Shown: positions 54,859 to 63,635, counted from the stretch's first letter. The stretch: 64,000 nucleotides of DNA from Metapseudomonas boanensis (GCF_018704125.1 NZ_JAGTIS010000002.1:698457-762456), one strand, 5' to 3'. The notes: a model not told the origin generated them from the sequence alone. Program-made: numbers and translations.

Positions 54859-56012
54859 GGCGCCACCTTCTCGCCAGGTTCCGGCTGTGGGCTGACCACC
54901 GCGCCATCCTCGACGCCATCGTCTTGCAGGCTGGCAATGATCCGATCGCCAGCGGCCAGGCCACCCTTCACTTCGCTCCAGCGCCAGTTGGCCAGGCCGA
55001 TCTCCACCTTCTGCTCACGCAGGTGGCCATTGCCAGGGTCGTAGCGCAGCACCCTGCCGCCCTCGAGCAGACTCTCTGTAGGCACCCGCAGCACCTGCGG
55101 ACGTTGCGCCAGGAGTATCTCCACATCGGCGCTATAGCCGGTGAGCAACGGGAGATCCGGTGGTACCTGTTCGAAACGCACCTCGACATCGACAGTACGC
55201 GCCTGCTTTTCCAGCTCGCGCACGAAGGGGGCGATGCGGCTTATCCGGCCTTCGAAAGTGCGTTCGCGGAACGCATCCAGGGTTATGCGCACGGGCATGC
55301 CCGGCCGCACCCGCGCTGCATCCACTTCATCTATGGGTGCTTCGACGAACAGGCATTGGTCATCGATCAGGTCCACCGCAGGCGGCGTCGGAATACCCGG
55401 AGGCGAAGGAGTGACCACCTCCCCCAGTTCGCCATTGATCTCGGCGACGATGCCGGCGAAAGGTGCGCGCAGAGTGGCTTGGTCCAGCTGTGCCAAATGC
55501 AACGCCAGACTGGCTTCGGCCTCACGAATCTTCGCCGCGCTGCCAGTGCACAGCAGTTGCGACAGGCTCGAGCGGGTCTCGCTCTGGTCAAGCACATCCT
55601 GGGAGGCCAGCTTGCGCTCGGCCAGATGGCGCAGGCGTTGCAAGTCACGCTGGTCCTGGGTGGCCTGACGGCAGCTCTGGTCGCGCAGGTTGTATCGGGC
55701 ATCCAGACGCGCGCGGGCCTCGTCGACCCGCGCCTGCAGGTCGTCCTGGCGCAACCGCATCAAGACATCTCCTGCCTCGACCCGCTGGCCGGCATGGATC
55801 AGCAGCTCGCTGACCTGGCCACCCTGCTTGAACGACAAGTGCGAGCGCCGGCAGGCCTTGACCGTGCCTGCGCGGGTATTGGCCACCAGCGTTTCCACAG
55901 GGCCGTCGGCGACCTCGACAAGCTGCACAGGAATCGGCTTCGATCGGGCCCAGAAACCAAGCAGCGCCATCAAAACCGCCACAATAGGAATAATCATCAA
56001 TACCTTGCGCAT
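54855..56012 (-). CDS. Periplasmic adaptor (HlyD/MacA-like membrane fusion protein)
   Basis: 385 aa. An N-terminal membrane anchor (VLMIIPIVAVLMALLGFWA) precedes the barrel-sandwich lipoyl halves (LIHAGQRVEAGDVLMRLRQDDL and LRAPFAGIVAEINGELGEVV). A coiled-coil hairpin lies between them (about residues 80-175, with Arg/Gln/Leu-rich heptads). A beta-barrel and membrane-proximal domain follow. It is the first gene of the four-gene exporter operon and should connect the ABC permeases to a TolC-like channel. The coiled coil is short, about 90 residues. Confidence 0.87.
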   Translation of the reverse strand: MRKVLMIIPIVAVLMALLGFWARSKPIPVQLVEVADGPVETLVANTRAGTVKACRRSHLSFKQGGQVSELLIHAGQRVEAGDVLMRLRQDDLQARVDEARARLDARYNLRDQSCRQATQDQRDLQRLRHLAERKLASQDVLDQSETRSSLSQLLCTGSAAKIREAEASLALHLAQLDQATLRAPFAGIVAEINGELGEVVTPSPPGIPTPPAVDLIDDQCLFVEAPIDEVDAARVRPGMPVRITLDAFRERTFEGRISRIAPFVRELEKQARTVDVEVRFEQVPPDLPLLTGYSADVEILLAQRPQVLRVPTESLLEGGRVLRYDPGNGHLREQKVEIGLANWRWSEVKGGLAAGDRIIASLQDDGVEDGAVVSPQPEPGEKVAP

Positions 56013-56439
56013 GCCGGCGTGCTCCCGATGCGAGCAGGTAAGCTGAGTCTAGGCCAGCCGTCGTAGCCTCTTTTGGCGGCGAAAGTGCGCCAACGGTGCC
56101 TGCGAACGACCAGCTCCGAAAAATTTTCCCGATGATTCAATGGTGCGGAGCCAGGTCCTGTAGCTGAATGTGCTGCGGGCGGTATCGGGAGCAGAGAACT
56201 TCAGGCGATTATCCGTTCTGAATACCCGACAAAAGGAATCGGGAAATGATCATCAAGGGCCGCTCCTGCTTGGAAACGGCAATCAAATCAATAGGAAACT
56301 GGTACCAACGTACGCCTCGGCGACGAACAACGGAGTACCGGCACGGGGCATGGCAAGGAGATGCCGGACGTTTTGGCGCTTGGAAAAGCCGCATCGGCGC
56401 GGTCCAATAGGTTTCATGAATCCGAGAAGGAGCAACACG
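56013..56439. other. 427-bp region between adaptor and mutarotase genes
   Basis: It contains the divergent promoters of the exporter operon and the mutarotase gene. It is less GC-rich than the flanking genes near 56110-56330. An open frame runs through from 56170 into the mutarotase gene but lacks similarity before 56440. I see no RNA gene or repeat. Confidence 0.4.
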
Positions 56440-57339
56440 ATGTCCAGTCCCCTGGTTGAACGCACCGAACTCGACGAATTGACCTGCTGGCGCGTTCGCA
56501 CCGCAGAAGCAGAACTGCTGATCGCCCAGCAGGGCGCTCAGGTTCTGAGCTACCAGCGCGATGGCGAACAACCGCTGATCTGGCTCAGCGAGCAGGCGGC
56601 CTATCGGCAAGGCCAGGCCGTGCGCGGCGGCGTGCCGGTCTGCTGGCCCTGGTTTGGCGATCTGCGACGCAATCCGCCGGAGGTCCAGGGGATGCATCAG
56701 GGCGGCCCCATCTGCCCGGCCCATGGTCTGGTGCGGGACAGCGACTGGGAGCTGCTGAACATCGACAGCGACGGCCCGGCAGTTCACCTGGCATTCGTCC
56801 TCGACACCCGCGCCCAACCTCTGCCCGGCTGGCCGCACACGGCTAAGCTGAGACTCGACATCCGCCTCGATGAGCGCCTGCAGCTGAACCTGGCCACCGC
56901 TAACCATGGCGATGCGCCCCTGGCCCTGAGCCAGGCGCTGCACAGCTACTTCGCTGTCAGCGATATCCGCCAGGCGCAGGTCGAAGGTCTGGACGGCTGC
57001 CGCTATATCGAGACTCTCGAAGACTGGCAACTGCGCAATCAAAACGGAAACATCGCCTTCAGCGGCGAAACCGACCGCATCTACCTGGGTACGCCCGATC
57101 GCATGAGCATCCTCGATCCGGGCTGGGGCCGACGCATCGACCTGGAGGTCAGTGGCTCGAAATCGGCCGTGGTGTGGAACCCCTGGATCGACAAGGCCAA
57201 ACGCCTCAGCCAATTCGCCGATGACGCCTGGCAGCGCATGCTGTGCATCGAAACCGCGCGGGTGATGGACGACTTCCTCGTCTTGAAGCCGGGCGAGAAC
57301 CACAGCATGAGCCTCTCCATCGCCAGCCACTCACTGTAA
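56440..57339 (+). CDS. D-hexose-6-phosphate mutarotase (aldose-1-epimerase family)
   Basis: 299 aa. It has the YeaD-type galactose mutarotase-like fold. GGVPVCWPWFG is the substrate-loop signature, with PAHGLVRDSDWEL carrying the catalytic His. ALHSYFAVSDI carries another conserved His, and the catalytic Glu is in the C-terminal MLCIETARV. It interconverts alpha and beta anomers of glucose-6-phosphate-like sugars. The ATG at 56440 follows AGAAGGAG, so the in-frame ATG at 56416 is less likely. Confidence 0.88.
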   Translation: MSSPLVERTELDELTCWRVRTAEAELLIAQQGAQVLSYQRDGEQPLIWLSEQAAYRQGQAVRGGVPVCWPWFGDLRRNPPEVQGMHQGGPICPAHGLVRDSDWELLNIDSDGPAVHLAFVLDTRAQPLPGWPHTAKLRLDIRLDERLQLNLATANHGDAPLALSQALHSYFAVSDIRQAQVEGLDGCRYIETLEDWQLRNQNGNIAFSGETDRIYLGTPDRMSILDPGWGRRIDLEVSGSKSAVVWNPWIDKAKRLSQFADDAWQRMLCIETARVMDDFLVLKPGENHSMSLSIASHSL

Positions 57340-57374
57340 GTGGGCCCAGCTACGGCCCGGTGCATAACTTCGGG

Positions 57375-57412
57375 CATCCCTCCTCCAACCCCTCTCCCAA
57401 CGGGAGAGGGGC
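57375..57412. repeat. CCTCTCCC-type hairpin repeat
   Basis: CCCCTCTCCC-AAC-GGGAGAGGGG is a near-perfect 10-bp stem, preceded by CATCCCTCC. It lies between the convergent mutarotase and DUF3299 genes and could serve as a shared terminator. Confidence 0.75.
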
Positions 57413-57431
57413 CAAGAAGAGCACCTCGGCT

Positions 57432-57968
57432 TCAGAGGTCCCCTTCCTCCACCAGTCGCACCACGCCAGCGTCCATGGCGTAGGCCGCGTCCGCGAGGTC
57501 GTTGCTGACCTGTTCGACCTTCAGCGGCCCCTCGATCCAGATCGGCGCATAGATGTCATCCAGGGCGATGCCCTTCGGGTAGCGCACCAGCACGATCTGG
57601 TTGGGCGGCGGCGGCGGCACGTGGATGCAGGCGCCGGCATAAGGCACCAGGAAGAACAGCGTGCTGTGCCCCTTGGCATCCGTCTCCAGCGGCACGGGAT
57701 AGCCACCCAGGCGAATCTGCTTGCCATCGAGGGCCGCCACCGTCTTGGCCGAATACATCACCGCGGGCAGATTCTTGTCCCGCTGCTTGAGGCCGCCTTG
57801 CTGGTCGAAGGTGCCGTCGGCCTCGGGAGTGTCATGGCTGATCTCCGGCATCTCCTCCAGAGCCTTGCGGTCCTCGGGAGGCATCAGCTCCAGCCAGTCG
57901 GTTTCCGGGGTTTCGGCACGGGCGAGGGTACAGCACAACAGCAGGACAAGGCAGGCAAGACGGCGCAT
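57432..57968 (-). CDS. Secreted DUF3299 protein
   Basis: 178 aa with signal peptide MRRLACLVLLLCCTLARA. The family signature is PYAGACIHVPPPPPNQIVLVRY, with a conserved Cys-Ile-His followed by a poly-Pro turn. Other conserved segments are IRLGGYPVPLE and IWIEGPLKVE. It is a periplasmic protein of unknown function. DUF3299 members often lie next to MacAB-like exporter genes in marine and pseudomonad genomes. The exporter operon nearby (51.8-56.0 kb) makes a shared system possible. Confidence 0.85.
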   Translation of the reverse strand: MRRLACLVLLLCCTLARAETPETDWLELMPPEDRKALEEMPEISHDTPEADGTFDQQGGLKQRDKNLPAVMYSAKTVAALDGKQIRLGGYPVPLETDAKGHSTLFFLVPYAGACIHVPPPPPNQIVLVRYPKGIALDDIYAPIWIEGPLKVEQVSNDLADAAYAMDAGVVRLVEEGDL

Positions 57969-58053
57969 GGAAAGGGCTCGCGGGCAACGGCAGAAAAACA
58001 GGGACTAAGACTAACGCCCGTACTCGGCAGTTCCCAGCCCTGCCCGCGAGCGG

Positions 58054-58299
58054 TCAGCTCTTCTTGATGAAGGACAGCACCACCAGCAGGATCACCGCAC
58101 CGATCACGGCACCGATGAAGCCGGCCGTCTGCCCGACCTGATAGATACCCAGCGCCTGCCCGCCGTAGGTAGCCGCCAATGAGCCGCCGATGCCGACCAG
58201 GATGGTCATGATCCAGCCCATGCTGTCATCGCCGGGTTTGATGAAGCGTGCAATCAGGCCGACGATCAGGCCGATGAGGATGGTACCGATAATGCCCAT
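58054..58299 (-). CDS. GlsB/YeaQ/YmgE family stress-response membrane protein
   Basis: 81 aa. It has three hydrophobic helices: MGIIGTILIGLIVGLIARFI, GWIMTILVGIGGSLAATYGG and AGFIGAVIGAVILLVVLSFI. The Gly-rich pattern and the GLIARFIKPGDD motif match the YeaQ family, formerly called transglycosylase-associated. It is an inner-membrane protein induced by stress in other bacteria, and its biochemical role is unknown. Confidence 0.9.
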   Translation of the reverse strand: MGIIGTILIGLIVGLIARFIKPGDDSMGWIMTILVGIGGSLAATYGGQALGIYQVGQTAGFIGAVIGAVILLVVLSFIKKS

Positions 58300-58392
58300 G
58301 GCATGCCCTCCGTTGGATTGGGTATGTCTGAGCCTAGTAGTCGGAAGCGAGCGCCGCCATCGGCCGCCCGATCAGGGGCGGCCATGGTCGAA

Positions 58393-59478
58393 TCAGGCCT
58401 TGGCGATCAACGCCTCGACCTGGGCGATCTGGCGATCGAGGGTGACGCGATCGGCGCAGCGCAGCGTGGCATGGCCCACTTTGCGACCGGCCTTGAAGGC
58501 TTTGCCGTAGTGATGCAGGTGGCAATTGTCGATGGCGATCACTTTATCCACAGGCGGCACTTCGCCGATGAAGTTCAGCATCGCGCTCTCGCCGACCTTG
58601 GCGGTCGAGCCCAGTGGCAGGCCGGCAACGGCGCGCAAATGGTTCTCGAACTGGCTGCACTCGGAGCCTTCAATGGTCCAGTGGCCGGAGTTGTGCACAC
58701 GCGGGGCGATCTCGTTGGCCTTCAGGCCACCGTCCACCTCGAAGAACTCGAAGGCGATCACGCCCACGTAGTCCAGCTTCTGCAGCACGCGACCGACGTA
58801 ATCCTCGGCCAGGGCCTGCAGCGGATGCTCGGTGCTGGCCACGGAGAGGCGCAGAATGCCGTTTTCGTGAGTGTTGTGCACCAGCGGATAGAAGCGCGTT
58901 TCACCGTCGCGGCCACGCACCGCCACCAGCGAAACCTCGCCGGTGAAGGGCACGAAGCCTTCGAGGATGCAGGGCACGCTGCCCAGTTCGGCGAAGGCAC
59001 CAACCACGTCTTCAGGCTGGCGCAGGACCTTCTGGCCCTTGCCGTCGTAGCCCAGGGTGCGGGTCTTCAGCACAGCCGGCAAGCCGATGCTGGTGGCTGC
59101 CGCATCGAGGTCGGCCTGGGACTGGACGTCGGCGAAAGCCGGCGTGGGGATGCCGAGGTTCTTGAACATCGACTTTTCGAACCAGCGGTCACGGGCGATG
59201 CGCAGCGACTCGGCGCCGGGATAAACCGGCACGAACTGCGAAAGGAACGCCACCGTCTCGGCCGGCACGCTCTCGAACTCGAAGGTCACCAGGTCCACCT
59301 CGTCCGCCAGCTGCCGCAGGTGGTCCTGATCGCTGTAATCGGCACGGATGTGCTCGCCGAGAGCAGCGGCACAGGCGTCCGGAGCCGGATCGAGGAAAGC
59401 GAAGTTCATGCCCAGGGGCGTCCCCGCCAGGGCCAACATGCGGCCCAGCTGGCCGCCACCGATAACGCCGATTTTCAT
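58393..59478 (-). CDS. purK: N5-carboxyaminoimidazole ribonucleotide synthase
   Basis: 361 aa, an ATP-grasp enzyme. It starts MKIGVIGGGQLGRMLALAG. The ATP-grasp lid region is LKTRTLGYDGKGQKVLR, and the Mg-binding stretch is NEIAPRVHNSGHWTIEGS, with the conserved RxHNSGHWT. It makes N5-CAIR from AIR, bicarbonate and ATP in purine synthesis. The product goes to PurE, encoded 3 bp upstream in the same operon. Confidence 0.96.
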   Translation of the reverse strand: MKIGVIGGGQLGRMLALAGTPLGMNFAFLDPAPDACAAALGEHIRADYSDQDHLRQLADEVDLVTFEFESVPAETVAFLSQFVPVYPGAESLRIARDRWFEKSMFKNLGIPTPAFADVQSQADLDAAATSIGLPAVLKTRTLGYDGKGQKVLRQPEDVVGAFAELGSVPCILEGFVPFTGEVSLVAVRGRDGETRFYPLVHNTHENGILRLSVASTEHPLQALAEDYVGRVLQKLDYVGVIAFEFFEVDGGLKANEIAPRVHNSGHWTIEGSECSQFENHLRAVAGLPLGSTAKVGESAMLNFIGEVPPVDKVIAIDNCHLHHYGKAFKAGRKVGHATLRCADRVTLDRQIAQVEALIAKA

Positions 59479-59481
59479 GGG

Positions 59482-59973
59482 TCAGGCCTCACGCGGGTCC
59501 GGGTTGTCCAGCACCATGTCGGTCTGTTCGCGACGGAAGTCCTTCAGTGCCAAGTGGTATTTCGGGTACTTGCCGCCGAGGATGCTCGCCGCCAGCAGCG
59601 CGGCGTTGATCGCGCCGGCCTTGCCAATGGCCAGGGTGGCGACCGGGATGCCGGCAGGCATCTGCACGATCGACAGCAACGAGTCGACGCCCGACAGCAT
59701 GGACGACTGCACCGGCACACCAAGGACCGGCAGGTGGGTCTTGGCCGCGCACATGCCCGGCAGGTGGGCTGCACCGCCGGCACCGGCGATGATCACTTCG
59801 ATGCCACGGCCTTCAGCCTCTTCGGCGTACTGGAACAGCAGGTCCGGGGTGCGGTGGGCGGAAACCACCTTCACCTCATGAGGAATGCCCAGCTTGTCCA
59901 GCATATCGGCGGTGTGGCTGAGGGTGCTCCAATCGGACTTGGAGCCCATGATCACGCCTACCAGTGCGCTCAT
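59482..59973 (-). CDS. purE: N5-carboxyaminoimidazole ribonucleotide mutase
   Basis: 163 aa from [25 protein letters not shown]. The signature MGSKSDW and [11 protein letters not shown] (with the catalytic His) define class-I Pur[13 protein letters not shown] is the CAIR-binding loop. It converts N5-CAIR to CAIR in purine synthesis. The start at 59973 is set by family alignment, because the frame upstream to 60216 is not conserved. It is first in the purE-purK operon and divergent from adhA over 260 bp. Confidence 0.96.
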   Translation of the reverse strand: MSALVGVIMGSKSDWSTLSHTADMLDKLGIPHEVKVVSAHRTPDLLFQYAEEAEGRGIEVIIAGAGGAAHLPGMCAAKTHLPVLGVPVQSSMLSGVDSLLSIVQMPAGIPVATLAIGKAGAINAALLAASILGGKYPKYHLALKDFRREQTDMVLDNPDPREA

Positions 59974-60233
59974 CGTCGTGCCTCTTCGTAAGTACGAAAA
60001 CCAACAAGCCACGCAATGGCGTGGCTTGTAGCAAGGTAGGCCGGGCTGCGCGGGTGCGCGACCGGCCGAAGGCCGCGCAGTATAACGCAAAGCCGCGCCA
60101 GGCGTGCATCTGCCGTAACCACTCGTCAGGCTCTGGACGTGGTCGGCGCTTGAGCCGCAAAACCTTGCGCTGGCGCAAGATACGTCAGGGGCAGGCCGGC
60201 ACAATCCAACCTCCAACCATGGAGGTTCATGTC

Positions 60234-61256
60234 ATGCCCAAGACCATGAAAGCCGCGGTGGTCCACGCCTTCGGCGAGCCCTTGCGAATCGAGGAAGTGA
60301 AGGTCCCACTGCCCGGCCCCGGCCAGATCCTGGTGAAGATCGAGGCATCAGGCGTCTGCCATACCGACCTGCACGCCGCTGAAGGCGACTGGCCGGTGAA
60401 GCCCAGCCTGCCCTTCATTCCCGGCCATGAGGGCGTGGGCTACGTGGCGTCGGTAGGTCCCGGTGTCACCCGCATCAAGGAGGGCGACCGCGTCGGCGTG
60501 CCGTGGCTCTACACGGCCTGCGGCTGCTGCGAGCATTGCCTGACCGGCTGGGAAACCCTTTGCGAGAGCCAGCAGAACACCGGCTACTCGGTGAACGGCG
60601 GCTATGCCGAATATGTGCTTGCCGACCCAAACTTCGTCGGACTGCTACCGAAAAACGTCGAATTCGCTGAGATCGCGCCCATTCTTTGTGCGGGCGTCAC
60701 CGTCTACAAGGGGCTCAAGGTGACTGGCGCGCGGCCCGGCCAGTGGGTAGCCATTTCCGGCATCGGCGGCCTCGGCCATGTGGCCGTGCAGTATGCCCGC
60801 GCCATGGGCCTGCACGTGGCCGCCATCGACGTCGACGACGCCAAGCTGGAACTGGCCCGCAAGCTGGGTGCCAGCCTGACCATCAACGCCCGCAACGAAG
60901 ACCCCGCAGCAGTCATCCAGCGGGACATCGGCGGCGCCCACGGCGTGCTGGTCACGGCGGTATCCAACAGTGCCTTCGGCCAGGCCATCGGCATGGCCAG
61001 GCGCGGCGGCACGGTGGCCCTAGTGGGCCTACCGCCAGGCGATTTCCCCACGCCGATCTTCGATGTGGTGCTCAAGGCCATCAGCATCACCGGCTCCATC
61101 GTCGGCACCCGCGCCGACCTGCAGGAAGCCCTGGATTTCGCCGAGGAAGGCCTGGTGAAAGCCACCATCCACCGCGACAAGCTGGACAACATCAACGGCA
61201 TTTTCGATCGGATGCGCGCCGGCAAGATCGAAGGCCGCATCGTCGTGGAAATCTAG
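60234..61256 (+). CDS. adhA: Zinc-dependent alcohol dehydrogenase AdhA
   Basis: 340 aa, MDR superfamily. Catalytic Zn ligands are Cys in GVCHTDLH and His in GHEG. The structural Zn lobe is [15 protein letters not shown]. The NAD-binding Rossmann motif is [13 protein letters not shown]. It is highly similar to P. aeruginosa AdhA, an ethanol-oxidising enzyme active at low oxygen. The ATG at 60234 is favoured because GGAGG lies 8 bp upstream (ATG 60219 also in frame). Its last 147 bp recur at 63636-63782 as part of a long direct repeat. Confidence 0.94.
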   Translation: MPKTMKAAVVHAFGEPLRIEEVKVPLPGPGQILVKIEASGVCHTDLHAAEGDWPVKPSLPFIPGHEGVGYVASVGPGVTRIKEGDRVGVPWLYTACGCCEHCLTGWETLCESQQNTGYSVNGGYAEYVLADPNFVGLLPKNVEFAEIAPILCAGVTVYKGLKVTGARPGQWVAISGIGGLGHVAVQYARAMGLHVAAIDVDDAKLELARKLGASLTINARNEDPAAVIQRDIGGAHGVLVTAVSNSAFGQAIGMARRGGTVALVGLPPGDFPTPIFDVVLKAISITGSIVGTRADLQEALDFAEEGLVKATIHRDKLDNINGIFDRMRAGKIEGRIVVEI

Positions 61257-61474
61257 GCACCCCGGAGCCCGTAGGAGCCAGCTTGCTGGCGAACAGCCCT
61301 CCCCCTTCGTCAGCAAGCTGGCTCCTACAAGTTTTGCGGTTTCCCGTGGCGATGCCCCCTTCAAGCTTGCGCGCCCGAGCGCGTCGGTCTCCAAGCGAGT
61401 TCCCGTACAAACATTCAAGCAACATCCCACAAAGGGACTGCTGGCATCCCCCCCCTATCCCGCCTGGCCCACTA
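61110..61474 (+). repeat. Long direct repeat, copy 1 (adhA 3' end plus downstream)
   Basis: This stretch recurs 2,526 bp to the right, at 63636-64000. By eye, the 147-bp coding part (61110-61256) has 8 mismatches and the 218-bp noncoding part has 2. The repeat covers adhA codons from ADLQEALDF to the stop, the REP hairpin and ~145 bp beyond it. Copy 2 is still matching when the window ends. Confidence 0.95.
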
Positions 61475-61579
61475 GAATCGTGGACCCAATCGAAACAGCC
61501 AATCAGCCCAACGCCATCAGCCCTTCCGGGACATTTTCTGTCTGCCTGCGGGAAGTGCCGTGACGGGCGAAGGCAGGAC
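61257..61579. other. Region between adhA and the chaperone gene
   Basis: These 323 bp hold the REP hairpin at 61271-61328 and then about 250 bp with no coding potential. The chaperone promoter is presumably in 61475-61579, the part not included in the visible copy-2 repeat. No sigma-70 box was convincing. Confidence 0.5.
61271..61328. repeat. REP element (Pseudomonas type), copy 1
   Basis: Perfect 18-bp arms GTAGGAGCCAGCTTGCTG (61271-61288) / CAGCAAGCTGGCTCCTAC (61311-61328) around a 22-nt loop. This is the common Pseudomonas REP core (GTAGGAGC...). It lies 14 bp after the adhA stop and probably protects the mRNA 3' end. An identical copy is at 63797-63854. Confidence 0.92.
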
Positions 61580-62428
61580 ATGGACGGTTCAACGGCGATG
61601 GCAAACCAGACTCCAAACCCTTTATCCAATCCAGAACGCCCACGGCGTTTTACCGCGCCTGCGCCGACTACAGCGCTCGAACAGGCGCCGAGAGGGCCAG
61701 GCTGCCCAGCCAAGTGCCTCCTCGCGACCGTCGCCTGCATCCTGCTGGCGTTGACGATCAGCGCCAGCGCATGGGCCGATATCAGCTTCGATGGCCCCAC
61801 CCGTTTCATCTTCGAGGGCGACCAGAAGCAACTGACGGTGGTTATCGTCAACGAAGGCGATGAAGTCGCTCTGGTTCAAGTGACGCTCGGCTGGGGGGAT
61901 GGACGCGACTCAGCCGAACCGCCCATGGCCATCTCACGGCCACTGCTGAAGATCCCCGCCCATGGCAAAGCCTCGGTGGACATCCTCTACCAGGGTCAGG
62001 GGCTCCCTGTTGACCGGGAGTCTTACTTCTTGCTCAGTGTGCTGGAGGTCCCAAAGCAAGCATCGGCAAAAAACGTCATCCAGATCGCCCTGAAACACAA
62101 TCTGAAGTTGTTGTATCGCCCAAAGTTGCCCGGCACGCCGTTGTCGGCAGCGGAATCGCTTCGCTGGACCCGTGCAACTGGAGCCGGATCCGTCCCGCTG
62201 AAGGCCCACAACGACTCCCCGTATTACATGACCCTGACCGACATCGAGCTACAGGACGGGCAGGGCAACGCCTGCGGAGCCCAGACAAAACACCTGATGA
62301 TCGCCCCGTTTTCCACCCTCGACCTGTCCGTTCCCGATTGCCAGGAAGCAGTGACCACGCTGACTTACAGCTACATCGACGACGGCAACATTGCCCACCC
62401 GCACCCTGCGCCCATCAATGCACATTGA
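61580..62428 (+). CDS. PapD-like fimbrial chaperone (chaperone-usher pathway)
   Basis: 282 aa from the ATG at 61580 (AGG upstream); an in-frame ATG at 61598 would give 276. The first ~65 residues are unusual: a Pro/Thr/Arg-rich stretch before the hydrophobic segment ATVACILLALTISASAWA. After it comes the PapD fold. The conserved Arg is in ISFDGPTRFIFEG, the subunit-binding Lys in HNLKLLYRP, and the domain-1 signature LPVDRESYFLLSVLEVP is present. The C-terminal domain includes APFSTLDLSVP. Such chaperones fold fimbrial subunits in the periplasm before an usher assembles them. The next gene is the probable client. No usher is present. Confidence 0.87.
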   Translation: MDGSTAMANQTPNPLSNPERPRRFTAPAPTTALEQAPRGPGCPAKCLLATVACILLALTISASAWADISFDGPTRFIFEGDQKQLTVVIVNEGDEVALVQVTLGWGDGRDSAEPPMAISRPLLKIPAHGKASVDILYQGQGLPVDRESYFLLSVLEVPKQASAKNVIQIALKHNLKLLYRPKLPGTPLSAAESLRWTRATGAGSVPLKAHNDSPYYMTLTDIELQDGQGNACGAQTKHLMIAPFSTLDLSVPDCQEAVTTLTYSYIDDGNIAHPHPAPINAH

Positions 62429-62449
62429 TATTTGCCGAGGCCGCTTTCA

Positions 62450-63439
62450 ATGAGACTCACGTTATTCGCCATCACCGCATTGCTCGCCTGCTGGTACACC
62501 CCTGAAAGCCCCGCAGCATATAGCCAGTACGCCTGTGACACCATCTGGGGTAGTTGGAATGTCCAGCAACTGGGCATCGATGAGAGCGTCCTCGTTCCCA
62601 AATCCGTTCCGGCCGGCACCATCTTCTGGCGTTCACCTGAACAACACCTCGATTACAACTGCTGGCTTGGCCCCAAAGCATTCTCGACCTACTTCTTCCT
62701 CAATCCAAACAACACGAACCTTGGCCCCGATGTTGATGTGGGCGTCACCCTCAATGGCAGGGATTACCTCACCTCCAGCAAGCAAAAGGTGCTTGCACAC
62801 TATTTTCATGCCAACAATACCTTTCCTGGCCAGATCGAACTCAACGACTTCAGGTACTACACCACTTCCGTGTATCTGGTGAAGAAATCAGCGGCCGGCC
62901 TGCCGGAGAAAGACACAAAGGTCTCACTCAGCAGTTTCACGCTGTATCGCATCGGCAAGGAAGACATGTCGATTGCCCAATCGCTTTCCGTTAGGCCCGG
63001 GCGGTTGGACACAGGCGTCATCCCTTGCCAATCCACGGTCAGCATCAGTCCTACGACGATCGATTTCGGTAACGTCAGCTCGTCCAACGCAACGGCGGGA
63101 CAAGAAATTGCTCGAAGAACCTTTCGCATCGCCGAGCAGCGAACCTGCACCAGTCCGACCATTTATGGCCTCAATGGCATGCTGACGCCGACGAGCAATG
63201 CCACCCTGGCGGATAACCAGGGCACGTTGGTGCCAAACGACAATAGCTCGGTGGGCATCTCCGTCTTCGATCAGGAAAGCCAGAACCCGATTCCTTTCGA
63301 GCGCCAGTTCACGATCACCCCGCGCATGGATACCGCCGGTAATGTCCGCGAATTCGAAGCCAGCCTGAAATGGCGCACCAGCGCGCCCAAGCTGGGCGAA
63401 TTCAACGCGGGTGCAGTGCTCGAAGCGTTTTACCGCTAA
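62450..63439 (+). CDS. Fimbrial adhesin/tip-subunit-like protein
   Basis: 329 aa from the ATG at 62450 (a TTG at 62432 is possible). Residues 1-22 form a signal peptide (MRLTLFAITALLACWYTPESPA). The N-terminal half contains Cys residues (YACDTIWGSW, YNCWLGP) as in lectin-like adhesin domains. The C-terminal half is a pilin-like Ig fold. It opens PCQSTVSISPTTIDFGNVSS and has the conserved second Cys in QRTCTSPTIYGLNG. The penultimate strand ends EFNAGAVLEAFYR, the G-strand pattern that the chaperone caps. It starts 21 bp after the chaperone gene and its stop is 1 bp from a LysR remnant. Confidence 0.8.
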   Translation: MRLTLFAITALLACWYTPESPAAYSQYACDTIWGSWNVQQLGIDESVLVPKSVPAGTIFWRSPEQHLDYNCWLGPKAFSTYFFLNPNNTNLGPDVDVGVTLNGRDYLTSSKQKVLAHYFHANNTFPGQIELNDFRYYTTSVYLVKKSAAGLPEKDTKVSLSSFTLYRIGKEDMSIAQSLSVRPGRLDTGVIPCQSTVSISPTTIDFGNVSSSNATAGQEIARRTFRIAEQRTCTSPTIYGLNGMLTPTSNATLADNQGTLVPNDNSSVGISVFDQESQNPIPFERQFTITPRMDTAGNVREFEASLKWRTSAPKLGEFNAGAVLEAFYR

Positions 63440-63440
63440 C

Positions 63441-63635
63441 TCAGTCCTCGCTGCCCAGACCCGCCTCCAGCTTGCGCCACAGCAGGCGCACTGCCGCCGC
63501 ATACCACCAGGTCACCGCGCGCCAACTCGGCCTGGGCGCTGAAGCGCGGCACCCAGGCCACCCCCAGGCCTTGCAGGGCCATGCTCTTCAGGCTGTCGGC
63601 CATGGCCGTCTCGAAGTCGGTGGTGGAGCGCAGGG
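63441..63635 (-). pseudogene. LysR-type regulator C-terminal remnant, frameshifted
   Basis: On the minus strand, RSTTDFETAMADSLKSMALQGLGVAWVPRFSAQAELARGDL is a LysR effector-domain segment (GLGVAWVPR is typical). The reading frame changes near 63505-63515, where it continues in another frame as WWYAAAVRLLWRKLEAGLGSED then stop (63441-63443). About 25-30 residues usually found between GDL and the last helix are missing, so an internal deletion occurred. In P. aeruginosa a LysR gene lies downstream of adhA. The fragment is cut at 63635 by the junction to the adhA tail repeat. Confidence 0.75.

Noticed and set aside
60686..61579. A long open frame from within adhA into the chaperone gene
   Set aside because: It is out of frame with adhA and only reaches homology at the chaperone. 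The ATG at 61580 is the sensible start.
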